A stretch of 64,000 bases of DNA from Bacteroidales bacterium. Lineage in GTDB: Bacteria; Bacteroidota; Bacteroidia; Bacteroidales; UBA10428. Shown one piece after another: positions 52,743 through 62,665 of this stretch. Every line of letters starts with the position of its first letter. The first letter of the stretch is position 1. The stretch lies in the NCBI GenBank assembly GCA_035299085.1, contig DATGXG010000029.1:18013-82012 (forward strand), read 5' to 3'. The notes under the pieces were generated by a model. The model saw nothing but the letters and a program-made list of their open reading frames with translations, did not search any database and was not told where the DNA came from. Both the position numbers and the translations under genes were made by a program.

Positions 52743-54137
52743 CTACGAAGTGGACTTTTCGTAGTTCTTTATCTTATTATATAAGGTTTTGCGATCAATA
52801 TTCAGAATTTCGGCCGCTTTGCTTTTGTTAAAATTTACTTCTCTCAGAACGTTCATAATGGTTTCAAATTCAGCTTTTGTTGAAACGTCTTTAAGATCTT
52901 TTCTCATGGTTGAAATGGGCTGCTGAACGGAGGCTTCCGTTTTATAAAGTCCCGGGTTTGAAATTTCGGCAGGCAATGTCTGAACTGAAATCATATTTGA
53001 ACTGCACAGGAGTACAGCTCTTCTGACAATGTTTCTGAATTCACGTAGGTTTCCCGGCCATGAATACTGGATAAATCTTTCGATAACTTCAGGTTCAAAT
53101 CCTTCAACCTGCTTGCCAATCTCCTTGTTACTTTCCTGTAAAAAGAAATCTGCGAAAAGGGGGATGTCCTCCCTGCGGTTTCTGAGTGACGGGATATTTA
53201 TTGTAAATTCATTAAACCTGTGATACAGGTCTTCCCTGAACTTACCGCTCTGAAATGCCTCCTGCAGGCTATCGTTTGAGGCAACTATAATCCGTATATC
53301 CAGATCGTTGGATTTTGTTCCGCCAACCTTTTCGAATTTCCTTTCCTGTATTACACGTAATAAAGCAGCCTGTGTTTCATACGAAAGATTGGTGATTTCA
53401 TCCAGGAAAATGGTACCTGAATTGGCCATTTCAAAATAACCGTCCTTATCAAACAAGGCCCCTGTAAAAGCACCTTTCACATGTCCGAAAAGCGCACTGC
53501 CGGCCAGTTCATTCGTTATGGTGCCACAATCAATGGCGACGAAAGGAAACTTACGGCGTTTGCTTTTTTCATGTATGGTGCGCGCAATAACTTCCTTGCC
53601 GGTTCCTGTTTCACCGTAAATGATTACACTGTAATCAGTAGGAGCCACTATTTCAATCTGGTGATAGACCTCACGGATGGAGCGTGATTGCCCAATAATA
53701 TATTCATTGTTATTGACTGAAATTCTACCTTTTTGAACCGATGAGGGTTTAACGGGTGTTTTAGTGCTTACCGGGTTTTGGGCGTTGATTGCATTCGTAA
53801 GAATGCTCAGGACCTCATCGGGAATAAGAGGTTTGGTGATATAATCATATGCACCTGATTTAATAATGTCGACAGCAGTCTTTATCTGGGAATATCCTGT
53901 AATGATGATAACAATCGCATCGTTCTTTATCTTCTTAATTTCAAGCAGCACGTCTTTACCGCTTTTGTCGCCAAGCCTGTAATCGCTGATAACAATGTCA
54001 AAATTTTTTTCCCTGAACCTGGCTATACCTGAATGGGCCGTAAACGCTGTCTCTGTTTCATAGCCGTTTTTTTCAAGAAATTTACCCAGTAACAAGCAAA
54101 TATCCCTGTCATCATCAATTATAAGTACTCTCTTCAT
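52743..54137 (-). CDS. NtrC-family sigma-54-dependent response regulator
   Basis: A 464-residue activator. Receiver domain 1-120 with D52 in IVISDYRLGD and K102 in ITKPL; AAA+ domain about 148-380 with Walker A at 175-182 (GETGTGKE), the sigma-54-contacting GAFTGA at 222-227 and Walker B TIFLDEI; a Fis-type helix-turn-helix at the C-terminus (NKSKAAEILNIDRKTLYNKIKNY). It should activate RpoN promoters after phosphorylation. Probably paired with the kinase at 54613-55992 or its receiver. No RpoN-type promoter was searched exhaustively. Confidence 0.95.
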   Translation of the reverse strand: MKRVLIIDDDRDICLLLGKFLEKNGYETETAFTAHSGIARFREKNFDIVISDYRLGDKSGKDVLLEIKKIKNDAIVIIITGYSQIKTAVDIIKSGAYDYITKPLIPDEVLSILTNAINAQNPVSTKTPVKPSSVQKGRISVNNNEYIIGQSRSIREVYHQIEIVAPTDYSVIIYGETGTGKEVIARTIHEKSKRRKFPFVAIDCGTITNELAGSALFGHVKGAFTGALFDKDGYFEMANSGTIFLDEITNLSYETQAALLRVIQERKFEKVGGTKSNDLDIRIIVASNDSLQEAFQSGKFREDLYHRFNEFTINIPSLRNRREDIPLFADFFLQESNKEIGKQVEGFEPEVIERFIQYSWPGNLREFRNIVRRAVLLCSSNMISVQTLPAEISNPGLYKTEASVQQPISTMRKDLKDVSTKAEFETIMNVLREVNFNKSKAAEILNIDRKTLYNKIKNYEKSTS

Positions 54138-54203
54138 CCGTGATTATTGTCCGATATCATGGGAACACTGCACAGACGTAATTGTTCGCACATCAGTCCC
54201 TAA

Positions 54204-54566
54204 TTACAGCGCCATTTCTTCAATTACAGAATAAATGCTTTCGCTTGTAAAAGGCTTGAAAAGAATGACGGGCAGATTTTCCGCGGTTTCGCAATCTTCA
54301 TAACTCAGTTCCTGGCCCGTAATAATCACTACTTTAATCTGAGGATAGAACTCTTTCAGGTAATTGACGAACTGAATTCCCAATCCATCGGGAAGATGGT
54401 TATCCAGAAAAATAAGAGAAGGTTCCGAAGTTCTTATGGCACTAACTGCTTCCTCCAGTGAGTTGACACAGTCAGCCTCGTAGGATCTGTTTCTGAGTAT
54501 TCTCAGTAACAGGAAACATATTTCGGCTTCATCATCAACAATCAGTACTTTTTGTCTTTTTTTCAC
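54204..54566 (-). CDS. Single-domain response regulator
   Basis: A stand-alone receiver of about 120 residues. I place the start at GTG 54566, directly before KKRQKVLIVDDE, because the longer open frame begins with TTG at 54635 inside the kinase gene and adds a non-conserved stretch. The receiver has acidic pair DD, phosphoacceptor in LIFLDNHLPDG and the Lys of VILFKPFTSE. It lies between the kinase and the NtrC-type regulator, so it may be an intermediate in a phosphorelay or a competing phosphate sink. Confidence 0.85.
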   Translation of the reverse strand: MKKRQKVLIVDDEAEICFLLLRILRNRSYEADCVNSLEEAVSAIRTSEPSLIFLDNHLPDGLGIQFVNYLKEFYPQIKVVIITGQELSYEDCETAENLPVILFKPFTSESIYSVIEEMAL

Positions 54567-54612
54567 TGCAATTGTAATTACTGTTAACGCAACGCAATAA
54601 TCAGTCCAAATT

Positions 54613-55992
54613 TTATTCTGCGTTGTTGAGGGCAATGGTGAACGTAGTGCCTTTTTTAGGTTTACTTTCCACAGAAATAGTGCCTTTATGATTCAGAATA
54701 ATGTTTTGCGTTAGCGTCAGGCCCAGTCCGTTGCCATTTTCCTTCTGGGTGAAATAAGGTTCAAAAATCCGTGATAGGGCACTTTCGTTCATGCCCATTC
54801 CGTTATCTTTAATATACACCATGCATTTCTCATTTCTGCGCATGGTGGTGATTTCAATAATGCCTTTCCCCGGTTCCATGGCCTCAACCGCATTAATGAT
54901 CAGATTCAGAACGGCGGTGATGAGCTTGTCTTTATCTGCTTCTATAGTGCATTGATTGGGCGACAGGTTCTTCTCAACGGTAATTCCGTTCAGTTCAATA
55001 CGGTCTTTTGCCAACTCAAGTGCTTCATCAACCACTGTATTTAATGATAGCGGTTCCAGGTTAAGATGTGAAAATTTAGTCGATTGCAGAAGTGACACAA
55101 TCAGGTCGTTTATTCGTTTTACGCTCCTCATGATAATGTTAATGAGCGTGGTTTCATCTGAAGACCGCGAGCTTGATTGCAACTGGTCTGCTGCCAGTGA
55201 AATACTGGTGAGCGGGTTTCTTACTTCATGCGCTATAGCCCTGGCGATCCGGCCGCTGGCTGTAAATTTTTCCATGCTGCGCAGATTCTTCAAATCCTCG
55301 TTGGCTTCTTTGAGCTGCTCAATTCCTTCTTCGAGCTGAACTCTGTATTGCATCTTTGACCTGCTGACATTATTGAATACCAATACGGAATAAATGATGA
55401 GCAACAAGGCTACCATGAAGGTGATAAGTTGGATAACTTTCAGGGTTTTGGTCATCGATTCAAACTCAACAGTGCGTTTGGCCAGCCTTTCACTTTCATA
55501 GGTCTGCATCCTGAATATCATGTTCCTGATGATTTCCATGATATTGGTCCCCCGGATTACCCGGTTATAAAGCACATTGTGTTCAGGAATAATACCTGAC
55601 CGGATATCTTCAATTGTAAAATTAAGGAGCTTCGTTTTTTCACTCACAAGGAATTTAATGCTGTCCAGTTTGGCCAGTTGTATCCTGTCATTTTGTATCA
55701 GGGAAGCTACCTGGTCGAATGATGAACCGATGCAGTTCAGATGGAAATTGTAGGCATCCAGCAGGGTGGTATCTTCCATAATAGCGATACCTCTGAAAGT
55801 GCCTTCGGAATCCTTAATACATGAAAGTAAAATATCGAGGTTGTTGATGATTTCATTGGTGTGATTTACCATGCGCGCCCTTTTGTCCATCTGGTGCATG
55901 GTAAGAAAAACAAGGAAATACGATACCATAAGAAGTCCGAAAGCACCGATATATCCGTTCCGGACCTTTTTTTCCTTATAGAAGAATCGCAT
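54613..55992 (-). CDS. Sensor histidine kinase with CHASE3-like periplasmic domain
   Basis: A 459-residue membrane kinase. Transmembrane helices at about 15-31 and 190-210 enclose an all-helical domain (SCIKDSEGTFRGIAIMEDTTLLDAYN) of the CHASE3 type. A coiled-coil linker leads to HisKA with the phosphoacceptor in AIAHEVRNPLTSI and HATPase_c with N-box (NLIINAVEAM), G1 (IKDNGMGMN) and G2 (GNGLGLTLT), of the NtrB/ZraS-like class. That class typically pairs with NtrC-type regulators, consistent with 52743-54137. Its leader contains the long heptamer hairpin at 56008-56051. Confidence 0.92.
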   Translation of the reverse strand: MRFFYKEKKVRNGYIGAFGLLMVSYFLVFLTMHQMDKRARMVNHTNEIINNLDILLSCIKDSEGTFRGIAIMEDTTLLDAYNFHLNCIGSSFDQVASLIQNDRIQLAKLDSIKFLVSEKTKLLNFTIEDIRSGIIPEHNVLYNRVIRGTNIMEIIRNMIFRMQTYESERLAKRTVEFESMTKTLKVIQLITFMVALLLIIYSVLVFNNVSRSKMQYRVQLEEGIEQLKEANEDLKNLRSMEKFTASGRIARAIAHEVRNPLTSISLAADQLQSSSRSSDETTLINIIMRSVKRINDLIVSLLQSTKFSHLNLEPLSLNTVVDEALELAKDRIELNGITVEKNLSPNQCTIEADKDKLITAVLNLIINAVEAMEPGKGIIEITTMRRNEKCMVYIKDNGMGMNESALSRIFEPYFTQKENGNGLGLTLTQNIILNHKGTISVESKPKKGTTFTIALNNAE

Positions 55993-56000
55993 TGCAAATT

Positions 56001-56055
56001 TATTTACGATTTACGATTGACGATTCGGTTTTTAATCGTCAATCGTAAATCTGAA
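56001..56055. repeat. 18-bp-stem hairpin of TTTACGA/TCGTAAA heptamers
   Basis: 56008-56025 and 56034-56051 are perfect inverted complements (core ATTTACGATTGACGATT), with an 8-base loop CGGTTTTT. More heptamer copies flank both arms. The element fills the gap between the superoxide dismutase stop and the CHASE3-kinase start, both on the minus strand. No T-run follows, so it is not a typical terminator. Confidence 0.88.
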
Positions 56056-56063
56056 ATCGTAAA

Positions 56064-56678
56064 TTAAAACAGTTGTGGTATAAACGTTTTGCTACCGGTG
56101 AGCTGCATAATTGCATTATAGTAACGGTATTCAATCAGGTCCCAGTTAATTATCTTAAGAAACGATTCGATATAAGCCCTTATGTTATGGTCATAATCCA
56201 ACATATAGGCATGTTCCCACAAATCACAAACAAATAACGGGAACATGCCGGTAAGAAGGGGATGGTTGGTTTTGGTTTCCTTTATAATTTCAACAGCACC
56301 ATGATGATTGACAACAAGCCAGATCCAGCCATGCCTGTTTGAAATCAGGGAGTATTTTATAAAAGCATCTTTAAAATACCTGAATGATCCGAAACTGCCG
56401 TTCAGTGCTGCTAAAAGCTGCCCCGGATGCAGCATGTTGGGCCCTTTTTTAAGCGAACTAAAGTAGAACTGGTGATTCCACGCCTGCACGGCATTATACT
56501 GTATAAGCCCTGAACTGTATTTTATGAGATCTCCCGGGCCGGATGCACCATCTTCTCCGTTGACCTGCAGGTTTTTTAAATAAGCCCTGTAGAATCCCGA
56601 ATAATGCAAATCAAGGTTCTTTTGCGAGATATAAGGCTCAAGCACGTCAATCCCGTAAGGAAGTTGTACCGGTTTCAT
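56064..56678 (-). CDS. Fe-type superoxide dismutase homologue, divergent
   Basis: A 204-residue protein from the ATG at 56678 (a GTG 6 bp upstream is possible). The four metal ligands of Fe/Mn superoxide dismutase are present: H25 in LDLHYSGFY, H69 in AWNHQFYF, D152 and H156 in CDLWEHAYMLDY. Q65 in NAVQAWNH suggests the Fe type, and Y33 is kept. The gateway His30 position (E. coli numbering) is F29, and the second-shell region that normally reads HHQTY is altered. No signal peptide. It follows the ECF sigma gene by 21 bp, so may be sigma-controlled. Dismutation is probable but not certain. Confidence 0.85.
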   Translation of the reverse strand: MKPVQLPYGIDVLEPYISQKNLDLHYSGFYRAYLKNLQVNGEDGASGPGDLIKYSSGLIQYNAVQAWNHQFYFSSLKKGPNMLHPGQLLAALNGSFGSFRYFKDAFIKYSLISNRHGWIWLVVNHHGAVEIIKETKTNHPLLTGMFPLFVCDLWEHAYMLDYDHNIRAYIESFLKIINWDLIEYRYYNAIMQLTGSKTFIPQLF

Positions 56679-56705
56679 GTTCACTGAGATTATACAGATC
56701 CGTTT

Positions 56706-57209
56706 TTATTGATAATCTACGAGTGATTCTATCAGTTTTTTGCGGGTAAAGAATATCCTGCTTTTTACAGTTCCTATTTTAAGATTTAGGTTTTCAGCTA
56801 TTTCCTGGTATTTATATCCCTCATTGTGCATGGTAAAAGGGATCTTGAACTCATTTTCAAGGTTGTTGATCATTTCAGTAATTTCATTGTAGGAATACTC
56901 CGAATCGGGAAGCACGTACCTGGATTCCTTTGTATTATTGAGAAACAGAAGATCTTTGGTATTGTCCACTATCGTATTCACGCGAACTGATTTCCTGTAA
57001 TTATTAATGAAAATGTTCTTCATAATGGTGAAAACCCACGCTTTCAGGTTGGTATAATCAACAAACTTGTCTTTGTAGGTTAACGCTTTGAGGTACGTTT
57101 CCTGGATCAGGTCTTTGGCTTCTTCCTTATCAAAAGTGAGTGAAAATGCGAACCGTTCCATGTGTTCGTTCATTTTTACCAGGCTATCATTAAATTCACG
57201 TGATGTCAT
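56706..57209 (-). CDS. ECF RNA polymerase sigma factor
   Basis: A 167-residue sigma-70-family factor. Region 2 at about 10-80 (FAFSLTFDKEEAKDLIQETYLKALTYKDKF, NLKAWVFTIMKNIFINNYRK) and region 4 at about 110-160 (FTMHNEGYKYQEIAENLNLKIGTVKSRIFFTRKKL) are clear. No anti-sigma factor gene is adjacent, as in the extracytoplasmic-stress sigma factors of the Bacteroidota. It is transcribed divergently from the response regulator at 57405; the 195 bp between them holds the promoters. The SOD-like gene downstream is a likely regulon member; inferred. Confidence 0.93.
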   Translation of the reverse strand: MTSREFNDSLVKMNEHMERFAFSLTFDKEEAKDLIQETYLKALTYKDKFVDYTNLKAWVFTIMKNIFINNYRKSVRVNTIVDNTKDLLFLNNTKESRYVLPDSEYSYNEITEMINNLENEFKIPFTMHNEGYKYQEIAENLNLKIGTVKSRIFFTRKKLIESLVDYQ

Positions 57210-57404
57210 TGTAAATTAGATTTTCGTTTAACAATAAATATGCGTTATTCAAATCTACCGCAATTAGACGGGCTTCGGCTTAAGACCCAATTAAGGTTAG
57301 ATTAAGAACACATTAAGAATCAGGTGAAAATTCCGTAGGGGTTTTTTCAATTTTCATGCGGATTCATAAAATATGAGTATCTTGCGTTATTAAAATCCGG
57401 AAGG

Positions 57405-58088
57405 ATGAGGATCTTACTTGTTGAAGACGACCCTAAGATTTCAACGTTTATTAAAATAGGTCTGGAGAGCAATAATTACATCGTAGATACGGCATATGAC
57501 GGACCCATGGGCGAACGCCTGGCACTTTCAAAAAGCTACGAGGTAATCATTCTGGATATTGTCATTCCCGGCATTTCAGGCTTCCAGCTCTGTAAAAATA
57601 TACGTCAGAATAATATCTATACGCCTGTAATCATGCTTACATCGCTTGATTCGGTGGAGGATAAGCTTACGGGTTTCGAGTGCGGAGCTGACGATTACCT
57701 GCTGAAACCCTTCAGTTTCCGTGAACTGATGGCGCGCATCAAAGCGCTCAGCCGCCGTAACCGGGAGACATTTGTGAGTCCCGTTATCAAAGTGCTCGAT
57801 CTTGAACTCGACTCAGTTGCCAGGAAAGTAAAACGTAACGATCGGGAGATAAAACTCACACCCACGGAATACAAGATTCTTGAACTCCTTATGAATAATA
57901 AGGGAAAGGTTTTCGACCGTATTGACATTGCCGAGAAAATCTGGGGCGTTTCATTCAACAGCGGAACCAATGTGATTGATGTTCACATTAATTCGCTCAG
58001 AAAAAAAATTGATAAAGATTTTTCCCAAAAACTGATACAAACTAAGATAGGTTTCGGATATGTACTATCAGAAGAACCCCAGTCATAG
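57405..58088 (+). CDS. OmpR/PhoB-family response regulator (paralogue)
   Basis: A 227-residue regulator: receiver with D51 in IILDIVIPG, K in LLKPFSFRE and a winged helix ending TKIGFGYVLSEE. It closely resembles the regulator at 3787-4461 in sequence and length, suggesting a paralogous pair. Its last 29 bp overlap the giant kinase gene that follows, so the two are translationally coupled and likely cognate. Confidence 0.93.
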   Translation: MRILLVEDDPKISTFIKIGLESNNYIVDTAYDGPMGERLALSKSYEVIILDIVIPGISGFQLCKNIRQNNIYTPVIMLTSLDSVEDKLTGFECGADDYLLKPFSFRELMARIKALSRRNRETFVSPVIKVLDLELDSVARKVKRNDREIKLTPTEYKILELLMNNKGKVFDRIDIAEKIWGVSFNSGTNVIDVHINSLRKKIDKDFSQKLIQTKIGFGYVLSEEPQS

Positions 58089-61000
58089 GCCGGTCCGCTT
58101 CTCATGGTATACACTGGGCCTGCCCAGGACGCTTTACATTACTGTCTGGATATCGTTTTTTATTGTGCTCTTGTTCAGCGGTCTTGATCTATTCAAATCG
58201 CTGAGTTTAAGCCGCTTCTTTGATGCTCCCCCGATGCACCGTCTTACATCGGTATGCTTTTTACTGGCGTTAACCTCTGTTATATTTTACAGAATTACAG
58301 CCAATAAAGCCGGCAAAATCATTTCGGTATCACTGCCAATAGTTTTGTCACTGCTGGCATTGATAACGCTTTATGCTGAAGCCCGGTTACTTTTTAACGC
58401 AGACGAACCTTCATTTACATCACTGCCCGGATTCACCTTGTTTTTTGCTGTTGGAAACCGAATGGCCCTTGTGACAGCCATAGCTTTCTTTATAACAGGA
58501 ATCGTACTGTTTTTTCTTAATACAGGCCGGTCAGGGGTAGCCCATCTCCTGAATATAGTGGTTTCACTGATCGGATACTATTTCATCATTGGCTTTTTGC
58601 TTAAGGTTAATCCTTCTTTTTTTGATATACTGCCGGTTTCCGTAGATACCAGCATATCTCTCGTATCGCTCTGCATCCTCATTTTCACCATTGAACCACG
58701 AAGCTGGCTCATCAGGGTTTTCGTCAACGGCTATTCAGGAGGTGTAATTGCCAGGCAACTTCTGATACCACTACTTATTCTTCCGATGATCATTGGATGG
58801 CTTACTATTCTTGGCGAGCGCGGCGGATGGTTTACAGATGAGGTTGGTGTTGTGATCGTTGCGCTTACCTATACAAGCTGTTTCCTGATTCTTATATGGC
58901 TTGCGCTCCGTTCAATAAATTCATTGGATCATAAGCGAATGCAATCCGAAAAATCAGCAATCCGGTCAAACGAGCGGCTGGCGCTGCTTTCGGATGTGGC
59001 CAGCCGGTTACTGGCCGCTGAAAATCCGCAGCAAGTAGTCAATGACCTTTGTACCAATGTAATGCAGTTCATTGATTGCCATGTCTTTTTCAATTACCTG
59101 GCACAAAAAGGTTCTGATCGTCTTCATTTGAACGCGTTTTCAGGAGTTGATCAAAGTATTGCCAGTTCTATTGAATGGCTTCAATATGGAAGTGCCATTT
59201 GTGGTTGTGTGGCAGCCACGGGAAACCCGATTGTGTCCAAATCGGTTCAGCAAAACGGAGATGAACGCGCCAACCTGGTGCGGAGTTTTGGCATCAGGGC
59301 CTATGCCTGCCATCCGCTGAAATCGCATGACCGGGTTATCGGGACACTGTCATTCGGAACCCGGAGCAGGGATTCATTTTCGGAGGATGATCTTTCCCTG
59401 ATGCGAATTGTAACCGACCAGGTAGCTATTGCCATGGGCAGGATCATCAACGAACAGGATTTGCGCGAAAGCGAAGACCGTTTCAGAACCATAGCCGAAT
59501 CGTTACCTGTGTTGATATCGATTACCCGGATTAGCGATTCCACCATTCGTTTTGCCAATGATGCCTATACCAGTGCGTACGGTTATTCTAAGAAAGATAT
59601 GATCGGCAAAAAGGCCATTGATATGTATTTCTATCCTGATGAAAGAAATGAAGTTGTGGCCCTTCTTGCCAAACAAGGGTTTATTGAAAATATCGAGCTT
59701 AAAGTAAAAAGGAAAGATGACACCGCTTTCTGGGTCATGACTTCCGTAAAAAAAATCACGTTTGAAGGTGAACCCTCCTACCTGAGTGCAACCATTAACA
59801 TTGACGAAAGAAAAAAGCAGCAGCAGGAACTCGTTCGGCTGAACCGTACATTGAATGCGCTTGGAAAAAGCAGCCAGCTGATTGTGCATAGCAATACTGA
59901 AAATGACCTGCTCAGGGATGTATGCAGGATCATTACCGAAGACTGCGGTTACATGCTTGTCTGGATCGGGTATATGAGGGATGATGAGGCTAAGAGTGTA
60001 GAGCCCGTTGCTTTCCATGGGCTTGACAAGAACTATATCGAACAGATGCATATTACCTGGGCAGATACGGAAAGGGGCAGGGGACCGACAGGAACCGCTA
60101 TCCGTACGGGCAAGCCTGCCGTATGCCAGAATATGCTCACCGATCCGTTCTTTGCACCCTGGCGTGATGAAGCGGTTAAAAGAGGATATGCCTCTTCGGT
60201 TGTACTTCCGTTGATATCTGAAGGCAGACCTTTCGGTGCACTGACTATCTACTCCAGGGAACCCGATTCATTCGGAGACGATGATATCAAAATGCTTTCA
60301 AACCTGGCTGACGACCTGGCTAACGGAATCATTCGTTTCCGGTTAATGGAGGCCGAAAGGAAGGCCAATGCCGCCATAAAGGAAAGTGAAGAAAAATTCA
60401 GGCTGTTGTTCGAAAGCATGATTGAAGGATTTGCTATCGGTGAAATCCTGGTAGATGGGCACGGTGAACCATACGGATGGAATTTTATATCCGTAAATCC
60501 GGCTTTTGAAAAACAAACAGGACTCATCGGAACCGATATCATTGGCAGGAACATATACGAAGTGCTTCCGGATCTTGAAAAATTCTGGCTTGAAAAATAT
60601 AGCCATGTCGCTCTGGATGGCGTCAGCGAGGATTTTGAGAATTACGCTGCCGCTTTGGATGCATGGTTCAGGGTAAGCGCATTCCGGGTGAGAAAAGGCG
60701 TATTCGCCTGCATCTTCGAAAATATTACCCAGAGGGTGATTGCAGAAAAGGAACTGAAAAGTACAAAAGATTACCTGGAGAAACTGATCAATTATGCTAA
60801 TGCGCCTATTATTGTATGGAATAAAGATACCGAAATACAGGTGTTCAACCATGCCTTCGAGCATTTGACAGGTTACACCGCTGAAGAAGTGCTGGGTAAG
60901 AAACTTGATCTGTTGTTTTCACCGGACTCAGCGTCGGAATCAAACCGCAAAATCAAACAGGCACTTACCCAGAATTGGGAGACCATTGAATTGCCCGTTC

Positions 61001-62214
61001 TTACAAAAGATCACCGCATTAAACAGGTACTCTGGAATTCAGCCAATATTTATGATACCGATAATAAAACCGTGTTGTCAACCATTGCCCAGGGTAATGA
61101 TGTAACCGACCGTATAACGGCTGAAAAAGAACTGAGGCATGCGATGGACAAGCTTGACCTGGCCCTTGAAAACGCGAATATCGGGATATGGTCATGGCAG
61201 ATCAATACAAATGAATTCGAATGGGATGACCGCATAGGACAGATGATTTGCGGTGAAAAGGCCGCCGTGAAAGCTACCTATGAGCATTTTGAGAGATACA
61301 TTTACGAGGAAGATATTTCTCATTTTCAGAAAGCAGTAAAGAAAGCAACTGATGAACATACAACCCTGGATACCATTTTCAGGATCAGGAAAAATGGTGA
61401 ATACAGCTACTTTGAAGCGAAAGGTCATGTGGATAAGGATGAGCAGGGTAGAGCTTTCAAAATGAGTGGGGTGCTTATTGATATCACCTCAATGCAAAAA
61501 ACAACGGATAAAACGCTTTTAAACCTGAATGAGGATCTTCTGAGGTCAAATAAAGAGCTTGAGCAGTTTGCTTATGTAGCTTCGCACGACTTACAGGAAC
61601 CGCTACGCATGGTTTCGAGTTTCACCCAGTTACTTGCCTCACGATATAAAGACAAACTCGACCATGAAGCCATGGAATTCATTGATTTTGCCGTTGACGG
61701 GGCACAACGTATGCAACGCCTGATTAATGACCTGTTACAATACTCCCGTGTAAAGACAAGGGCAAAAGAACTTGATTGGGTGAATATGAATACCGTGGTA
61801 AGTGAAACCATGAAGCTGTTATCAGTGAAAATTAAAGAGAAAAACGCCCAGATAACGAGTGAACGTCTCCCTGTTGTTTTTGCCGATGAAAACCAGATGA
61901 TCCAGTTATTTCAGAACCTGGTGGAAAACGGAATGAAATTCGCTGAAAAAAAACCCGAAATAAAAATAGGCTGCTCCGAGGAACAGAACTATTTCGAATT
62001 CTCCGTAACCGACAATGGCATTGGTATAGAGCCACAATATTACGATCGGATTTTCCAGATTTTTCAGCGGTTGCACCTGCGCGACCAATACGGCGGCACC
62101 GGTATCGGGCTTGCCATATGCCAGCGGATTGTGGAACGGCATGGCGGAAAAATATGGGTGGCATCATCAAACGGACATGGAACAACATTTAAGTTTACAA
62201 TAAAAAAGAATTAG
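58060..62214 (+). CDS. Multi-sensor PAS/GAF histidine kinase (1384 residues)
   Basis: About eight transmembrane helices (residues 20-290) form an N-terminal membrane domain of a kind I cannot name. Then come a GAF domain (about 305-455), a PAS (about 470-590), a second GAF (about 600-755, LVWIGYMRDDEAKSVEPVAFHG), three more PAS domains (about 775-890, 905-1030, 1035-1150), HisKA with the phosphoacceptor in YVASHDLQEPLRMV of the phytochrome-like type, and HATPase_c (NLVENGMKFAE, TDNGIGIEPQ, GGTGIGLAIC). It overlaps the upstream regulator by 29 bp and is followed 1 bp later by an Rcp1-like receiver, a common partner of phytochrome-type kinases. Confidence 0.93.
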   Translation: MYYQKNPSHRPVRFSWYTLGLPRTLYITVWISFFIVLLFSGLDLFKSLSLSRFFDAPPMHRLTSVCFLLALTSVIFYRITANKAGKIISVSLPIVLSLLALITLYAEARLLFNADEPSFTSLPGFTLFFAVGNRMALVTAIAFFITGIVLFFLNTGRSGVAHLLNIVVSLIGYYFIIGFLLKVNPSFFDILPVSVDTSISLVSLCILIFTIEPRSWLIRVFVNGYSGGVIARQLLIPLLILPMIIGWLTILGERGGWFTDEVGVVIVALTYTSCFLILIWLALRSINSLDHKRMQSEKSAIRSNERLALLSDVASRLLAAENPQQVVNDLCTNVMQFIDCHVFFNYLAQKGSDRLHLNAFSGVDQSIASSIEWLQYGSAICGCVAATGNPIVSKSVQQNGDERANLVRSFGIRAYACHPLKSHDRVIGTLSFGTRSRDSFSEDDLSLMRIVTDQVAIAMGRIINEQDLRESEDRFRTIAESLPVLISITRISDSTIRFANDAYTSAYGYSKKDMIGKKAIDMYFYPDERNEVVALLAKQGFIENIELKVKRKDDTAFWVMTSVKKITFEGEPSYLSATINIDERKKQQQELVRLNRTLNALGKSSQLIVHSNTENDLLRDVCRIITEDCGYMLVWIGYMRDDEAKSVEPVAFHGLDKNYIEQMHITWADTERGRGPTGTAIRTGKPAVCQNMLTDPFFAPWRDEAVKRGYASSVVLPLISEGRPFGALTIYSREPDSFGDDDIKMLSNLADDLANGIIRFRLMEAERKANAAIKESEEKFRLLFESMIEGFAIGEILVDGHGEPYGWNFISVNPAFEKQTGLIGTDIIGRNIYEVLPDLEKFWLEKYSHVALDGVSEDFENYAAALDAWFRVSAFRVRKGVFACIFENITQRVIAEKELKSTKDYLEKLINYANAPIIVWNKDTEIQVFNHAFEHLTGYTAEEVLGKKLDLLFSPDSASESNRKIKQALTQNWETIELPVLTKDHRIKQVLWNSANIYDTDNKTVLSTIAQGNDVTDRITAEKELRHAMDKLDLALENANIGIWSWQINTNEFEWDDRIGQMICGEKAAVKATYEHFERYIYEEDISHFQKAVKKATDEHTTLDTIFRIRKNGEYSYFEAKGHVDKDEQGRAFKMSGVLIDITSMQKTTDKTLLNLNEDLLRSNKELEQFAYVASHDLQEPLRMVSSFTQLLASRYKDKLDHEAMEFIDFAVDGAQRMQRLINDLLQYSRVKTRAKELDWVNMNTVVSETMKLLSVKIKEKNAQITSERLPVVFADENQMIQLFQNLVENGMKFAEKKPEIKIGCSEEQNYFEFSVTDNGIGIEPQYYDRIFQIFQRLHLRDQYGGTGIGLAICQRIVERHGGKIWVASSNGHGTTFKFTIKKN

Positions 62215-62215
62215 T

Positions 62216-62662
62216 ATGGAGGACAGTGTACTGAATACAATCGATATCCTGATCGTTGAGGATAATAAAGGCGATGCCAGGCTGATTAAAGAGGTCTTTT
62301 TTGAAAACCGGATTTTTAATTCCCTTCATTTTGTGAGTGACGGTATTGAAGCCATGGATTTTCTCAATGCAAGGGGAAATTTTGAAGGCAGGTCGCTGCC
62401 TGATCTGATCATTCTCGATCTGAACCTTCCCCGGAAAGACGGAAGGGAAGTACTGGCAGAGATTAAGGCTGACGAAAGGTTGAAGCATATTCCTGTTGTA
62501 GTCATGACTATATCACAGGCTGATGAGGATATCCTGAAATCATATAATCTTCACGCCAACTGTTATGTAACCAAACCCATTGACCTTGCCCAGTTTTCAA
62601 GGGTGGTAAGATCGATTGAAAATTTCTGGTTTACCATCGTTAAACTTCCGCCTAAAAAGTAA
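62216..62662 (+). CDS. Rcp1-like single-domain response regulator
   Basis: A 148-residue receiver without output domain. It has DILIVEDNKGDARLIKEVF, phosphoacceptor in LIILDLNLPRKDGREVL and the Lys in VTKPIDLAQF, features of the Rcp1/CheY-like class that serve phytochrome-type kinases. It starts 1 bp after the giant kinase and ends 3 bp before the hybrid receiver-kinase, linking them in one phosphorelay. Confidence 0.94.
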   Translation: MEDSVLNTIDILIVEDNKGDARLIKEVFFENRIFNSLHFVSDGIEAMDFLNARGNFEGRSLPDLIILDLNLPRKDGREVLAEIKADERLKHIPVVVMTISQADEDILKSYNLHANCYVTKPIDLAQFSRVVRSIENFWFTIVKLPPKK

Positions 62663-62665
62663 CCG

